Counted from the first letter of the stretch, positions 9,052-19,071 are shown. The stretch is DNA of 64,000 nucleotides from Bacteroidota bacterium (GCA_018267825.1 JAFDXR010000015.1:1-64000), one strand, 5' to 3'. Numbers and translations: made by a program. Notes: generated from the sequence alone by a model not told the origin.

Positions 9052-10881
9052 TCAGTTCCACTCAAACTGCATTTTGCTGAGTTTCTGATAAAGGCCATTA
9101 TCATTGGTGATGAGCTCCTGGTGTGTGCCGATTTCCTGAACGGTACCTTTCTGCAATACCACTATTTTATCGGCGTTGCGGATGGTTGATAAGCGGTGAG
9201 CAATAACAATGGAGGTACGTCCTACCATGAGCTTATCTAGCGCTTCCTGAACCAGGCGCTCGCTTTCACTGTCGAGACTGCTGGTAGCCTCATCGAGAAT
9301 GAGTATGGATGGGTTTTTTATTACAGCACGGGCGATGGCTACCCGTTGACGCTGACCACCGGATAGTTGAATGCCCCGGTCGCCAACAAGGGTTTCAAAC
9401 TTATCAGGGAAACTCATAATGAAATCATAGGCATTAGCCTGTTTAGCAGCATCAATAATTTCATCCATAGAGGCGTTTGGCTTTCCGTATGCAATATTTT
9501 CCTTAATTGTGCCCCCAAAAAGTAAAACATCCTGTGGTACAATCGCCATTTGATCACGAAGTTCGGTTAATTCATAATCAGTAGATTTTTTACCATCAAT
9601 AAGATATTCGCCGCTATTTGGCTCATAGAATCGCAGGGTAAGTGCCGCCAGGGTTGATTTTCCGCTGCCACTGCTGCCAACAAGCGCGACCGTTTCGCCG
9701 GCTTTTGCAGAAAAAGAAATATCATGAAGTACTTCATAATCGGGTCTGGACGGGTATGTAAAGGAGATATGACTGAATACTATATCGCCCTTAACACGTT
9801 TTTTGTCTTTGTTAGACCCGTATTCAAGATTTATTATTTCAGGATCGGAATTAATGATTTCAAAAACACGATCTGTAGCCCCAAGAGCCCTTTGTATAGA
9901 GGCAATTTGCTCGGGGAGTCCTCCTAAAGAACCGGCCACAAACAAAGACAACATCATAAACTGTCCAAACTGCGCAGGCGTAATCTTATTGTCGAGTTTC
10001 AATAATATCATCTGGTAAAGGATAAAAAATATCGACCCAAAAATAACGGTCATAATAAACGCGAAAAAAGTCCCCTTGAGAATTCCAAACTTAATCCCGT
10101 TTTTTCTTATGTTCTCAATGTTATTTACATAGCGATCTATTTCAAATTTTTCATTTGTAAAAGATTTCACACTATTTATGCCGGTTAATGCTTCAACAAC
10201 AATAACATTCGACTGAGCAACAAGATCCTGAACCATTTTTGCAAACTTGCGGATTCTCCGCGCATAGAATATGGCAACAAATGTAATAGGTGGAATAATA
10301 AATATAAACCATTTGGCAATCTCCCAGGAGGTATAATTGATGATTAAAATGATACCGCCTATGGCCACGATAGACTGCCTTGTAAACTCGGCAATATTAA
10401 CAGTAAAGGCTTCTGCTATAACATTAATATCAGTAGCAACCCTGCTACTCAATTCTGCTACCTGGTTCTTTGAGAAAAAACTCATTGGCATCTGAACAAG
10501 TTTCTGAAAAGTGTCTTTACGAACGCCTTTTAGAATGCTTTCTGTAACCTGTGCAAAAGTGAAAACCCTGCCAAATGATACTAACGCCTGAAAAATCAAT
10601 AAACCCATAAGGGTGAGTCCTATGGTTGTAACATCTTGTTTCAATATATCCTTTGACGTTGTTGTATCTCCGAATATACCAAACATCTTTCCGGAAGCAA
10701 GTGGGAAATAAAGACCAACACCTCCGCTCATCGTCAGAAAAACCAATCCAAGTACAAACTTCCATTTATTATTTCCGAGATATTGAAATAACTGGAAAGA
10801 TTTTTTAAGGTTTTCGACGTTTAATTTTGCCTTTGGAATTTCGTCCTTCTCCTTGTGTTTAATGCGGGCGCCTTTAGCCAT
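9052..10881 (-). CDS. ABC exporter, fused permease and ATPase (MsbA/MDR type)
   Basis: A 609-residue half-transporter that works as a homodimer in the inner membrane and exports lipids or drugs using ATP. The transmembrane domain (about 40-345) is followed by the nucleotide-binding domain (about 365-605) with Walker A VGSSGSGKST (411-420), Q-loop VPQD (458-461), signature LSGGQ (516-520), Walker B ILILDEA (536-542) and the H-loop AHR (561-563). All catalytic residues are present, so it should be active. The substrate cannot be told from sequence; MsbA-like lipid A export is possible. The stop codon is only 10 bp beyond the hairpin array. The N-terminal half is visibly richer in A+T than its neighbours. 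Confidence 0.92.
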   Translation of the reverse strand: MAKGARIKHKEKDEIPKAKLNVENLKKSFQLFQYLGNNKWKFVLGLVFLTMSGGVGLYFPLASGKMFGIFGDTTTSKDILKQDVTTIGLTLMGLLIFQALVSFGRVFTFAQVTESILKGVRKDTFQKLVQMPMSFFSKNQVAELSSRVATDINVIAEAFTVNIAEFTRQSIVAIGGIILIINYTSWEIAKWFIFIIPPITFVAIFYARRIRKFAKMVQDLVAQSNVIVVEALTGINSVKSFTNEKFEIDRYVNNIENIRKNGIKFGILKGTFFAFIMTVIFGSIFFILYQMILLKLDNKITPAQFGQFMMLSLFVAGSLGGLPEQIASIQRALGATDRVFEIINSDPEIINLEYGSNKDKKRVKGDIVFSHISFTYPSRPDYEVLHDISFSAKAGETVALVGSSGSGKSTLAALTLRFYEPNSGEYLIDGKKSTDYELTELRDQMAIVPQDVLLFGGTIKENIAYGKPNASMDEIIDAAKQANAYDFIMSFPDKFETLVGDRGIQLSGGQRQRVAIARAVIKNPSILILDEATSSLDSESERLVQEALDKLMVGRTSIVIAHRLSTIRNADKIVVLQKGTVQEIGTHQELITNDNGLYQKLSKMQFEWN

Positions 10882-10900
10882 AGTTCTGAAAAATATGGCA

Positions 10901-10908
10901 CAAAAGTA
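10901..10908 (-). promoter_or_regulatory. Possible -7 box of the ABC exporter
   Basis: On the minus strand this reads TACTTTTG, a match to TAnnTTTG, 20 bp before the start codon. No TTTG is found 19 bp further upstream, so support is partial. Confidence 0.35.
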
Positions 10909-11146
10909 CGCTTTTAAGTGGCTGGAAGGGCTTAAATTTTAGGAATTTAACAGGGCATGGGGTCTGTTTAAAGTTAAATAGAAAAACACGTATTTACGTC
11001 GATTAAAGTTAAATAACAAAAGCGTTATTTAGCGTGAAATGTTAAAAACAGCTTGAGTCCCGTGGTTTTTAACAATTAAAAAACGGGCAAAATGCCCGGA
11101 AAATATGAGAAAATACGTTTACGGACCTAGGATATCAACAATTTAA
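10909..11146. other. AT-rich divergent intergenic region with a direct repeat
   Basis: There is no gene between the ABC exporter and rpmH. The word TTAAAGTTAAATA occurs twice (10968-10980 and 11003-11015), 35 bp apart. Both copies lie upstream of the ABC gene and could be regulator sites. Otherwise nothing recognisable. Confidence 0.4.
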
Positions 11147-11177
11147 TTTGGAGCTTTCAAAAAAGTGCCTATCTTTG
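11147..11177 (+). promoter_or_regulatory. Promoter of rpmH
   Basis: TTTG (11147-11150), exactly 19 bp, TATCTTTG (11170-11177): a perfect match to the Bacteroidota primary-sigma consensus. The start codon of rpmH is 43 bp downstream. Confidence 0.85.
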
Positions 11178-11220
11178 CAGTCCATTTTTGAAAAAGCATT
11201 AACATTTAAATTACAATATC

Positions 11221-11376
11221 ATGAAACGTACGTTCCAACCATCGCAACGCAAAAGAAGAAACAAGCATGGCTTCCGCCAACGTATGGCTAGTGCAAACGG
11301 CCGCCGCGTATTAGCTGCACGTCGTGCCCGTGGCCGCAAAAAACTGACCGTATCCAGCGAGAAAACACATAAATAA
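11221..11376 (+). CDS. rpmH: 50S ribosomal protein L34
   Basis: A 51-residue highly basic protein starting [20 protein letters not shown] and containing the [22 protein letters not shown] core, which is diagnostic of L34. It has its own perfect promoter and its own terminator and is therefore monocistronic. The dnaA/rnpA/oriC context that accompanies rpmH in many other phyla is not present. Confidence 0.98.
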   Translation: MKRTFQPSQRKRRNKHGFRQRMASANGRRVLAARRARGRKKLTVSSEKTHK

Positions 11377-11397
11377 TCCGGATTTAACGGATTAATG

Positions 11398-11429
11398 AGC
11401 CAACTTTCGGTAGAAAGTTGGCTTTTTTA
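11398..11429 (+). terminator. Intrinsic terminator of rpmH
   Basis: Perfect 11-bp stem AGCCAACTTTC (11398-11408) with GAAAGTTGGCT (11413-11423), loop GGTA, then a T-run. The next reading frame extends back into this structure, which helps reject its upstream start codons. Confidence 0.93.
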
Positions 11430-11463
11430 TTATATTTTTACTAGTACTATTATGTTTGCTATG

Positions 11464-14400
11464 ATGAAGATTTTTCGTTTAGGGATATGTATGTTGCTGA
11501 CAATGCCCCTGTTAAGTCAGACAAACTCCACCATACAGGAACAAAGTAATTTTTACAAACAATTTCATTTCACATCCGACCAACACTGGGATAGCCTGAA
11601 CCAGGCACTGAACGGCCAGCCCGCAACCACCACACAGGCCCAGCGCACCAATACAACCTCCTGCAGCCTCGTCAAAAAGGTTTATGGCTGGCATCCCTAC
11701 TGGAATGGCTCCGTTTACAATAACTACGACTGGAGCATGCTCAGCGATTTCTGCTATTTCGATTACGAGGTTACTCCCTCTACCGGCCAGAACAGCAATG
11801 CCTCTTTTGCCTGGAGCACCAGTGCTGCCGTAACAGCTGCCCTGAGCCACAGTGTGAACGTACAGTTCTGTGCCTCCCTTTTTTCCAGTCATTCCACTTT
11901 CTGGGCCAGTTCTACGGCTCAGCAAACTTTTATAACCAATGCCATCAACCTCCTGAACTCGCGTGGCGGCAATGGGGTCAACATCGACTTTGAAGGGATG
12001 GGAAGCAGCGATAAAACACCTTTCAAAAATTTCATGGTGAACCTGTGCAACCAGGTACACGCCGCCAACCCCAACTATAAAGTAAGCATCGCCCTGTATG
12101 CAGTCGACTGGAGTACGTCTTTCGACATTCCGGGCCTTAATCCTTATGTCGACAACTTCATCATCATGGGTTACGACTATTATTATTCGGGCTCAGCCCA
12201 GGCCGGCCCGGAGGCTCCGCTCTATAATTTCCAGACAGGCTATAACTACACCCTTTCCAAATCCATTACCTATTATCTCAAACAGGGTGTAACGCCGTCT
12301 AAACTTTTACTGGGACTTCCATGGTATGGCCGGGAATGGGAAACTGTAGCCGGTACAGCACCCTCGAACACCACCGGTGGTTTTACATCGTCGCGAACCT
12401 ATGCTTACGTAAAGAACAACCCGACAACCTATTCTGCAGCCAATAAAAACTGGGAAGGCAATAGCTTTAACCCGTATTACAGCTACCAGAGCTCCGGCAA
12501 CTGGCGCCAATGCTGGATTGACGATGTATATAGCCTGGGCCGCAAGTTCGATATGGTAAACCAGCGTGGGCTGGGAGGCATAGGCATCTGGGCTTTGGGC
12601 TACGACGATGGTTACAGCGATTTCTGGAACCTGATCCGCGACAAATTCAGCAACTGTGCGACGGTAGCCTGTACCGACAGTATTTATGATATGGGCGGAC
12701 CTACACGCAACTATTACGACAACGAAAGTTATGTATACACCATTGCCCCTACAGGCGCCAGCAAAGTGCGTCTCACATTCAGCAGTATGGATCTGGAAAG
12801 CGGTTACGACAGCCTGTACCTGTATGACGGTTCGGGTACTGCCGCACCAGTACTTGGTGCTTACAGCGGAACTGTAAACCCCGGCATTGTAAACTCTACC
12901 GGACCGGCCATCACCGTGAAATTCAAATCGGATGGGGCCACCAACAAAACAGGATATAAGGCCATCTGGAATTGCATCCAGGACAATACAAGTCCAACCA
13001 CACAGGTATCGGCACCACCAGGCTGGCAGACACAGAATTTTACGGTAAGCTATACCGATGCTGATAATACGGGCGGTGTGGGCATTGAAAAGAGTTTTTA
13101 CCAGGTAAGCGATTACAATGGGGCCGAATGGCGCGCCAATGGAACCCGTGGATTTTTCAACGATGATTTTAATACGGCATCTGTTAATGCCGACTGGGCA
13201 AGCCCCGCCGCTTCCGGAACCTGGAGTATCAGCAGCAATGCCTTGTTGCAGAGCGATGAGTCCAATGCCAACACAAACCTGTATGCTGTGGTAACACAAA
13301 GCCTTTCGAATCGCTACCTCTATAGTTTCAAAGCCACCATTAGCGGAGCTGGAACCAACCGCCGTGGTGGGATTCATATTTTTTGTGATGCCCCTACGCA
13401 AAGCAACCGTGGCAACAATTACCTGATCTGGATGCGCCCTGACCAGGGAACGATCGAGCTTTATAAAAACACAAGTAATGTACTCAGCGTTGTGAAAACA
13501 GTTACGTTTACCATCAATGCCAATGTAAGCTACGATTATAAAATCACGATGGACCGCATCAGCGGTGAAATGAAACTCTGGATCAACAATGCCTTTGTAA
13601 CGTCATGGACCGATACAAGCCCTTTTGCAAGCGGCTCCGCTGTTTCGTTCCGTAGTGGCAACTGTAAACTGACTATCGATGATTTTAAAGTGTTTCGTTC
13701 ACGCGCAGCTTCCACATTAGTAAGTGTGGGCAGCAGTACGGCCGATGTGCGTTATGAAAACACTTCGCCTTCACAACCCTCTGCCAACATCAGCTCTATG
13801 ACAAAAGATAATGCTGATAACCTGTCGAGCATAAACAGCCAGTTGGTCAATGTAGACTGGACCAAACCGGGGGCTCCGCCCCTGGTGAAGGATGGGGTAG
13901 CTGCCGACCTGGATACAACCTATGTTGGGACACAGCTCGTTGGTAATTATACGGCTGCCAAAGACACCAACTCGGGGGTGGCCGTATATTATTATGCCAT
14001 TGGCACAACGCCAGGCAGCCAGAACATTGCCGCCTGGACAGCTAACGGTTCTGCGCTTGCCGCTACCCAAACGGGCCTGAGCCTGGTAAACGGTCAGAAA
14101 TATTATTTCATGGTGAAGGCCCGCAATGGTGCAGGCCTGGTGGGCGACAGCACTGTGAGCGATGGCATTCTGTACCTGTCATCCATTCCTACGGGCATCG
14201 AAAATCTGTTTAATGATAGCCGGGTAAGCTTATATCCGAATCCGGTGACAGAGCAATTGACGATAGCGATAATCAGTGACAAAGCATATGCGATGAACTA
14301 CAGCGTTATGGATGCCGCCGGCAAATGTGTCATGCAGGAACAAAGTACACATATTGATAACGGCGTGAATACATTGCAAATCTCGTTAGCAGACCATCCG

Positions 14401-14475
14401 CTGGCAAAAGGCGTGTATTTCCTTCAGATGCAGGTCGAAGGTAAACAGATCATAAAGAAATTCATTGTCAATTAA
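11464..14475 (+). CDS. GH18 chitinase-like secreted protein with CUB-like and T9SS domains
   Basis: A 1,003-residue secreted glycoside hydrolase family 18 protein. The signal peptide covers about residues 1-18 (ending LLSQ). The GH18 barrel (about 70-395) has the catalytic strand GVNIDFEG with the general acid Glu177 and Asp175, the MGYDYYY strand, and IGIWALGYDDGYSDFW near the end. In the family motif DxxDxDxE the first two Asp are Asn here; the essential last Asp and Glu are kept. A CUB-like beta domain follows (about 402-505). Later come a lectin-like jelly-roll region (about 560-750), a fibronectin-type segment and a T9SS sorting domain (about 915-1003, SLYPNPVTEQL). The start at 11464 (or 11461) is chosen because the open frame further upstream lies in the rpmH terminator. 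Chitin or peptidoglycan-like glycans are likely substrates. Confidence 0.87.
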   Translation: MKIFRLGICMLLTMPLLSQTNSTIQEQSNFYKQFHFTSDQHWDSLNQALNGQPATTTQAQRTNTTSCSLVKKVYGWHPYWNGSVYNNYDWSMLSDFCYFDYEVTPSTGQNSNASFAWSTSAAVTAALSHSVNVQFCASLFSSHSTFWASSTAQQTFITNAINLLNSRGGNGVNIDFEGMGSSDKTPFKNFMVNLCNQVHAANPNYKVSIALYAVDWSTSFDIPGLNPYVDNFIIMGYDYYYSGSAQAGPEAPLYNFQTGYNYTLSKSITYYLKQGVTPSKLLLGLPWYGREWETVAGTAPSNTTGGFTSSRTYAYVKNNPTTYSAANKNWEGNSFNPYYSYQSSGNWRQCWIDDVYSLGRKFDMVNQRGLGGIGIWALGYDDGYSDFWNLIRDKFSNCATVACTDSIYDMGGPTRNYYDNESYVYTIAPTGASKVRLTFSSMDLESGYDSLYLYDGSGTAAPVLGAYSGTVNPGIVNSTGPAITVKFKSDGATNKTGYKAIWNCIQDNTSPTTQVSAPPGWQTQNFTVSYTDADNTGGVGIEKSFYQVSDYNGAEWRANGTRGFFNDDFNTASVNADWASPAASGTWSISSNALLQSDESNANTNLYAVVTQSLSNRYLYSFKATISGAGTNRRGGIHIFCDAPTQSNRGNNYLIWMRPDQGTIELYKNTSNVLSVVKTVTFTINANVSYDYKITMDRISGEMKLWINNAFVTSWTDTSPFASGSAVSFRSGNCKLTIDDFKVFRSRAASTLVSVGSSTADVRYENTSPSQPSANISSMTKDNADNLSSINSQLVNVDWTKPGAPPLVKDGVAADLDTTYVGTQLVGNYTAAKDTNSGVAVYYYAIGTTPGSQNIAAWTANGSALAATQTGLSLVNGQKYYFMVKARNGAGLVGDSTVSDGILYLSSIPTGIENLFNDSRVSLYPNPVTEQLTIAIISDKAYAMNYSVMDAAGKCVMQEQSTHIDNGVNTLQISLADHPLAKGVYFLQMQVEGKQIIKKFIVN

Positions 14476-14487
14476 GCGCGTATTCCG

Positions 14488-15438
14488 GTGTTTATTAAGT
14501 ACCCTTCTTTTCTTTCGTCCAATTTATTTTCTGCATGCGGCATTTTCCTGAGCCTTGTGTTTTGCTGTTGCTTTAATTCCTATGGTCAACATACCGGTCG
14601 TGTGGAAATTTATATTTTTGACGATTACAGGAATGATATAGGTATTTGTCAATATCATTTTTCGAAAAATGATTCACTGATACGTTCCGGCGAACTTGAG
14701 GCCGGGGATGACGTGTTATTTGATTCCCTGGAATCGGGGGTTTATACACTGAAGCTGCGAAATGGTAACGATATTGATGCGACATTCGGACATGTTGTTG
14801 TAGCGCAGGATTCTTTGACAAGCGTTATGTTTTCTTTAGATCGATATATGGAGGCTCGCAAAGATCGGGGTTATACAGATCACAAACAGGAATTTGGATT
14901 TGGTTTTTTGTATGGCAACAATGGGGTTATGGAGCCAGCTCGCCCTGAAAAAAATCAGCAGTTTATGACGAAAGTTGGCGATAATTTTTATTTTACAGAC
15001 TTTGCCCGACATGTCGCTTTTGGCCCATATATTGGACTTTCAATAGCATATTCACCATTCAAAAAAGACACGATAAAAACACTTGGGCAAACAATCAAAA
15101 GATCATATTACTTTAATGCAAGTGCCGATTTTGGGCTTCAGTGTCGTTTTGCAGCGTTCAATAATCCCAAGCGCAGATCAGACGGCTTTAAAATAGATGG
15201 GGGAATTGTTTATAGTTTACCCCTTTTGTACAGGTTAAATCAGGAAGTTGGGACGAATCAGATTATCCAAACGAAACACATTCATCGCTACAATGAATTC
15301 TATGTTCTGGCACGGGTTGCTTATAGGGCTTTCGCTTTGCAGGCCTGTTATAACCTGACAACATTTTTGAAAACCCATTATGCAGAAGTGCCGAAATACA
15401 GATTAGGACTTGTATTTTTGATTCGCTCAAATGAATAG
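14488..15438 (+). CDS. Secreted or outer-membrane protein of unknown function
   Basis: I do not recognise this 316-residue protein. A GTG start at 14488 gives a hydrophobic leader ending NSYGQ (about residue 33); there is no ATG before residue 112. The second half alternates polar and aromatic residues (FGPYIGLSIAYSPF, YFNASADFGLQCRF, YVLARVAYRAFALQACYNL), which suggests outer-membrane beta strands. It starts 12 bp after the GH18 gene and overlaps the glycosyltransferase gene by 8 bp, so it is part of an operon. A barrel-forming accessory protein is one guess; the evidence is weak. Confidence 0.7.
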   Translation: MFIKYPSFLSSNLFSACGIFLSLVFCCCFNSYGQHTGRVEIYIFDDYRNDIGICQYHFSKNDSLIRSGELEAGDDVLFDSLESGVYTLKLRNGNDIDATFGHVVVAQDSLTSVMFSLDRYMEARKDRGYTDHKQEFGFGFLYGNNGVMEPARPEKNQQFMTKVGDNFYFTDFARHVAFGPYIGLSIAYSPFKKDTIKTLGQTIKRSYYFNASADFGLQCRFAAFNNPKRRSDGFKIDGGIVYSLPLLYRLNQEVGTNQIIQTKHIHRYNEFYVLARVAYRAFALQACYNLTTFLKTHYAEVPKYRLGLVFLIRSNE

Positions 15439-16522
15439 TGTGCCTAAAATTCTCTTTATATCCGATCACCGTCTCAACCGTTCGCCCAGCCAGCGCTACC
15501 GTTATGAGCAATACCTGTCTTTTTTCAGGGAGCAGGGCTATGATCTGAGTTTCTCGGAGCTGATCAATGCGAAAGATGACGCTGTGTTTTATGGCAAAGG
15601 TCGTTTGCTGCAAAAGGTGTGGGTGATGGTCAAGAGCATCGGGATCCGTTTTCGCGATTTGAGACGGGCCGGGCATTTCGACATTATTTTTATACAACGT
15701 GAAGCTTTGTTCATCGGGTCTTCTTTTTTCGAAAAACGATTTTTCAGGAGCGGGGCCAGGGTCATCTTCGATTTCGACGATAGTATCTGGCTGCTCGATA
15801 CCTCGCCCGAAAACAAAAAATGGGAGTGGCTTAAAAACCCGGGGAAGACAGCAGTGAATATTGCCAATGCCCACGCCGTTATTGCCGGCAATGCTTACCT
15901 GGCTGATTATGCGCGACAGTTCAATAAGGCGGTGTACATAATTCCCACCACAATCGACACGGATTTTCACAAACCCATGCCCGAACTGCGTGGCCAGGGC
16001 CCTGTTGTGATAGGCTGGAGCGGAAGCCTGAGTACCATCAAGCATTTTGAATATGCACTGCCCTTTCTGAAAAAACTAAAGCAGAAATACGGCGATGCCA
16101 TTGCCATTAAGGTGATCGGCGACGGCCATTATAAAAACGAAGAACTCCATACGATCTCACAAAACTGGAATGCAACCGATGAGGTTCGTGATCTGAATAC
16201 TTTCGATATTGGCATTATGCCGCTCCCACACGATGAGTGGGCCAAAGGAAAATGCGGGCTCAAAGGCCTGTCCTATATGGCTTGCGGTGTACCGGCCGTG
16301 ATGTCGCCCGTGGGTGTGAACACAGAGATCATACAGCATGGGCAAAACGGTTTCTTAGCGGATAATACGGATGAATGGGTAGCGGTGCTATCCGAGCTGA
16401 TCGAGAATAAAGCCCTGCGCGAAAGAACGGGGCAGGCCGGTCGCGAAACGATTCTGGCACAGTATTCGGTAGAAGCCAATAAACAAAAATACCTGCAGGT
16501 ATTACAGCAAGCAACATGCTAG
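15431..16522 (+). CDS. Glycosyltransferase, GT-B fold (group 1 family)
   Basis: A 363-residue GT-B glycosyltransferase, cytoplasmic, transferring a sugar from an activated donor. The N-terminal Rossmann domain begins KILFISDHRLNRSPSQRYRY and contains FDIIFIQREALFIG and VIFDFDDSIW. The C-terminal domain shows IGWSGSLSTIKHFEYALPFL, the middle DIGIMPLPHDEWAKGKCGLK and the donor-site loop MACGVPAVMSPVGVNTEII, as in GT4-type enzymes. Its start overlaps the preceding stop by 8 bp and its end overlaps the next gene by 7 bp, which implies translational coupling. Acceptor and sugar are unknown; surface polysaccharide or protein glycosylation are plausible. Confidence 0.87.
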   Translation: MNSVPKILFISDHRLNRSPSQRYRYEQYLSFFREQGYDLSFSELINAKDDAVFYGKGRLLQKVWVMVKSIGIRFRDLRRAGHFDIIFIQREALFIGSSFFEKRFFRSGARVIFDFDDSIWLLDTSPENKKWEWLKNPGKTAVNIANAHAVIAGNAYLADYARQFNKAVYIIPTTIDTDFHKPMPELRGQGPVVIGWSGSLSTIKHFEYALPFLKKLKQKYGDAIAIKVIGDGHYKNEELHTISQNWNATDEVRDLNTFDIGIMPLPHDEWAKGKCGLKGLSYMACGVPAVMSPVGVNTEIIQHGQNGFLADNTDEWVAVLSELIENKALRERTGQAGRETILAQYSVEANKQKYLQVLQQATC

Positions 16523-17859
16523 GCATCAGTATCGTTATCATATTGTGTTTTTTAATTGCATCTGCATGGCTTCACTACCTGCGGAAGATTGATCTCTTTG
16601 AAAAAGAGCGGATGTTCTATGTGGTTGTAACCTTTATCCTTGGTGCTGTTTTTCCCTTTGTTATTTACCCGCTTCACCGCTATGTGTTCGATCCTCTGCA
16701 CATTGTGGAAAACGGGCATTACCTTCACGATTTTTTGTTTTACACCTTTGGTGTTGGTGCCATCGAGGAAACGATCAAGTTTATTCCGGCCGTTATTGCA
16801 CTCGTGTTTATGAAACGGGCTATCAACGAACCCATTGATTTCATTAAGTATACGCTGGTATCGTCGCTTGGCTTTGCCTTTGTCGAGAATATAGAATACA
16901 GCTTGTCATACGGCATCAATGTGCTTATAAGCCGCTCTATCCTGGCGGTTCCGGCACACATGTTTTTTTCGGCACTGTTTGTTTATGGTATTGTACTTTA
17001 CAAATACCAGCGCGCGCGTTTCAGGGCATGGGTCATTCCGTTGTTTATCCTGGCTTCGTTTGTGGCGCATGGATTCTATGATTTCAGCCTTAACATTGAA
17101 AACGGTGTTTTCGGGATTCTGCTCACAGTACTTTATTTCTTTATCCTGATGTCGCTGTTTGTCACTATCCTGAATAACTGCCTCAATAATTCCCCTTTCT
17201 TCAATCCCAAACTTGTAATTGATACGGATAGCCTGCGCAATCAGGTCGCCCTGTTTTACCTGGTTCTCATTGTCGGAGTTGTTGCCGCTAAAACCTATTT
17301 CACATCGGAGTCAGCGGCAGCGCGCTTATTCCTTAGTTTCCTGACAACGCGTTTGTTTATTCTTACTATTCTGGTAGCCCGCCTGTGCCGGTTTAAACTC
17401 ATCCATCAACGCTGGAACCGTTTGCGGCTGGAGTTTCCGTTTACGATCCGCCCGGTATTGGGGCCAAACCGGGGCAGGCTTTTTCCTTACATGATTGTTA
17501 TTCGTGGCGAGGGCTTTAACGAGGTATATATCAATGCGTTTTTTCATGAGCATTTCACACTGGCCCCCCTGGGGAAGAGCCGAGGCTTTCTGGAAAAGCC
17601 AACCCCGGCATTTATCGAAAGCAAATTTCACCTGAAAGACGATGAAACTTTTTTTGTGGTGAAGCTCACCGTTAATGAACATCAGCAACAGTATGCACAC
17701 TACCTGCTCAAAGCCAAAACTACCGGCATTACCCGTAACACCCGTGATGAGCCGATTGCCGCTTTGCTGGCCATGGATAGCATATCGACGGTAGCCGATA
17801 AACGGGCTAACTCTGCGAAATTCAGGTTTTTAGAGTGGGTTGTTCTGGAGAAAAAATGA
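16516..17859 (+). CDS. PrsW-family intramembrane metalloprotease
   Basis: A 447-residue membrane protein with about eight hydrophobic segments in the first 300 residues. It carries the PrsW signature: GAIEETIKF with the Glu pair 84-85, GFAFVENIEY with Glu124 and Asn125, AVPAHMF with His148 and FVAHGFYDF with His185. In Bacillus subtilis PrsW cleaves an anti-sigma factor in the membrane. The last 130 residues form a soluble, basic extension rich in beta-type segments that is longer than in the classical enzyme. The 7-bp overlap with the glycosyltransferase gene indicates co-expression. No anti-sigma factor gene is visible nearby, so the substrate is unknown. Confidence 0.85.
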   Translation: MLGISIVIILCFLIASAWLHYLRKIDLFEKERMFYVVVTFILGAVFPFVIYPLHRYVFDPLHIVENGHYLHDFLFYTFGVGAIEETIKFIPAVIALVFMKRAINEPIDFIKYTLVSSLGFAFVENIEYSLSYGINVLISRSILAVPAHMFFSALFVYGIVLYKYQRARFRAWVIPLFILASFVAHGFYDFSLNIENGVFGILLTVLYFFILMSLFVTILNNCLNNSPFFNPKLVIDTDSLRNQVALFYLVLIVGVVAAKTYFTSESAAARLFLSFLTTRLFILTILVARLCRFKLIHQRWNRLRLEFPFTIRPVLGPNRGRLFPYMIVIRGEGFNEVYINAFFHEHFTLAPLGKSRGFLEKPTPAFIESKFHLKDDETFFVVKLTVNEHQQQYAHYLLKAKTTGITRNTRDEPIAALLAMDSISTVADKRANSAKFRFLEWVVLEKK

Positions 17860-17978
17860 ATTTCAAATCCGCCATTAAATAGTTACATTCGTAGCTCATT
17901 CTCCAGCCGGCATATTTCCCAAAACGCCTTCGCTTGGCAGACGGCCGGAGATAAAACGATATAAACTAAATACGCTAT

Positions 17979-19061
17979 ATGAAGACCACTGCTCTTACAC
18001 AAAAACACATTTCTCTCGGCGCTAAAATGGTAGAATTTGCCGGCTACAACATGCCTGTATCTTACAGCGGATTAAACGATGAACACATGACCGTTCGCAA
18101 CAGCGTTGGTGTGTTTGATGTAAGCCACATGGGCGAATTTATTTTAAAAGGAGAGCATGCCCTTGATCTCATTCAGAAAGTAACCAGTAACGACGCTTCG
18201 GTACTTACCGATGGAAAAGCCCAGTATTCCTGCCTTCCGAATGACAAAGGCGGTATCGTGGACGACCTGATCGTGTACCGTATTGATGCCAAAACCTATA
18301 TGCTTGTCGTAAATGCTTCGAACATTGATAAAGACTGGAACTGGATCAAACAACACGATACCTGGGGCGTCGAAATGCATAATATTTCAGAGAAAACATC
18401 CCTGCTTGCTATTCAGGGCCCGAAGGCGATGGATACACTCCAGAAGCTCACCGACATTAAACTGGCCGATATTCCATATTACGCTTTTGCCAAAGGAAAA
18501 TTCAATGGCGTTGATAACGTGGTGATCTCCAATACAGGATATACCGGTGCAGGAGGGTTCGAAATTTATTTCGAAAATGAATACGCAGAGAAAATGTGGG
18601 ATAATATTTTTGAAGCCGGAAAAGAATTTGGCATTAAACCGATTGGTCTTGGTGCACGCGATACACTGCGCCTGGAAATGGGCTTTTGCCTCTATGGCAA
18701 CGACATCGACGATACCACATCGCCTATTGAAGCAGGACTTGGCTGGATCACGAAATTTACCAAAGACTTTACAAACCGAGCAGCCATCGAAGCGCAGAAA
18801 CAAAATGGTGTGAGCCGCAAGCTGGTTGGTTTCGAAATGATTGACCGTGGTATTCCACGCCACGATTATCAGCTGGCTGATGCCCAGGGAAATATTATCG
18901 GTAAAGTAAGCTCAGGCACACAATCACCATCTCTTAACAAGGCGATTGGTATGGGATACGTAAAGACTGAATTTGCCAAAGCCGACACCGAAATTTTTGT
19001 TGTGATCCGCGATAAAGCGATCAAGGCAAAAGTGACAAAGATCCCGTTTTTGAAAAAATAA
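17979..19061 (+). CDS. gcvT: Aminomethyltransferase, glycine cleavage T protein
   Basis: The 360-residue tetrahydrofolate-dependent T protein takes the aminomethyl group from the H protein and releases ammonia and methylene-THF. Family blocks are clear: [15 protein letters not shown] and [12 protein letters not shown] near the N-terminus, [15 protein letters not shown] in the middle, then [16 protein letters not shown] and SPIEAGLGW. Length is typical. The other cleavage genes (gcvH, gcvP) are not adjacent, as in many Bacteroidota where they are scattered. Confidence 0.97.
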   Translation: MKTTALTQKHISLGAKMVEFAGYNMPVSYSGLNDEHMTVRNSVGVFDVSHMGEFILKGEHALDLIQKVTSNDASVLTDGKAQYSCLPNDKGGIVDDLIVYRIDAKTYMLVVNASNIDKDWNWIKQHDTWGVEMHNISEKTSLLAIQGPKAMDTLQKLTDIKLADIPYYAFAKGKFNGVDNVVISNTGYTGAGGFEIYFENEYAEKMWDNIFEAGKEFGIKPIGLGARDTLRLEMGFCLYGNDIDDTTSPIEAGLGWITKFTKDFTNRAAIEAQKQNGVSRKLVGFEMIDRGIPRHDYQLADAQGNIIGKVSSGTQSPSLNKAIGMGYVKTEFAKADTEIFVVIRDKAIKAKVTKIPFLKK

Positions 19062-19071
19062 AAAAAAGGGG

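Noticed and set aside
8498-9061. A 187-codon minus-strand open frame and smaller plus-strand frames inside the repeat array
   Set aside because: They read the repeated hairpin DNA itself and produce internally repetitive sequence without domain, start site or codon bias; they are shadows of the repeat.
11395-11463. Extended upstream start of the GH18 gene
   Set aside because: The open frame from 11395 runs through the rpmH terminator hairpin and would place the signal peptide 23 residues inside the protein.
12307-13401. A 364-codon minus-strand open frame opposite the GH18 gene
   Set aside because: The plus-strand frame has a complete enzyme and sorting domain; the minus frame has no recognisable domain and an unusual amino acid mix.
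13980-14475. Frameshift or gene break in the GH18 gene
   Set aside because: The frame is continuous and the C-terminal sorting domain is complete.
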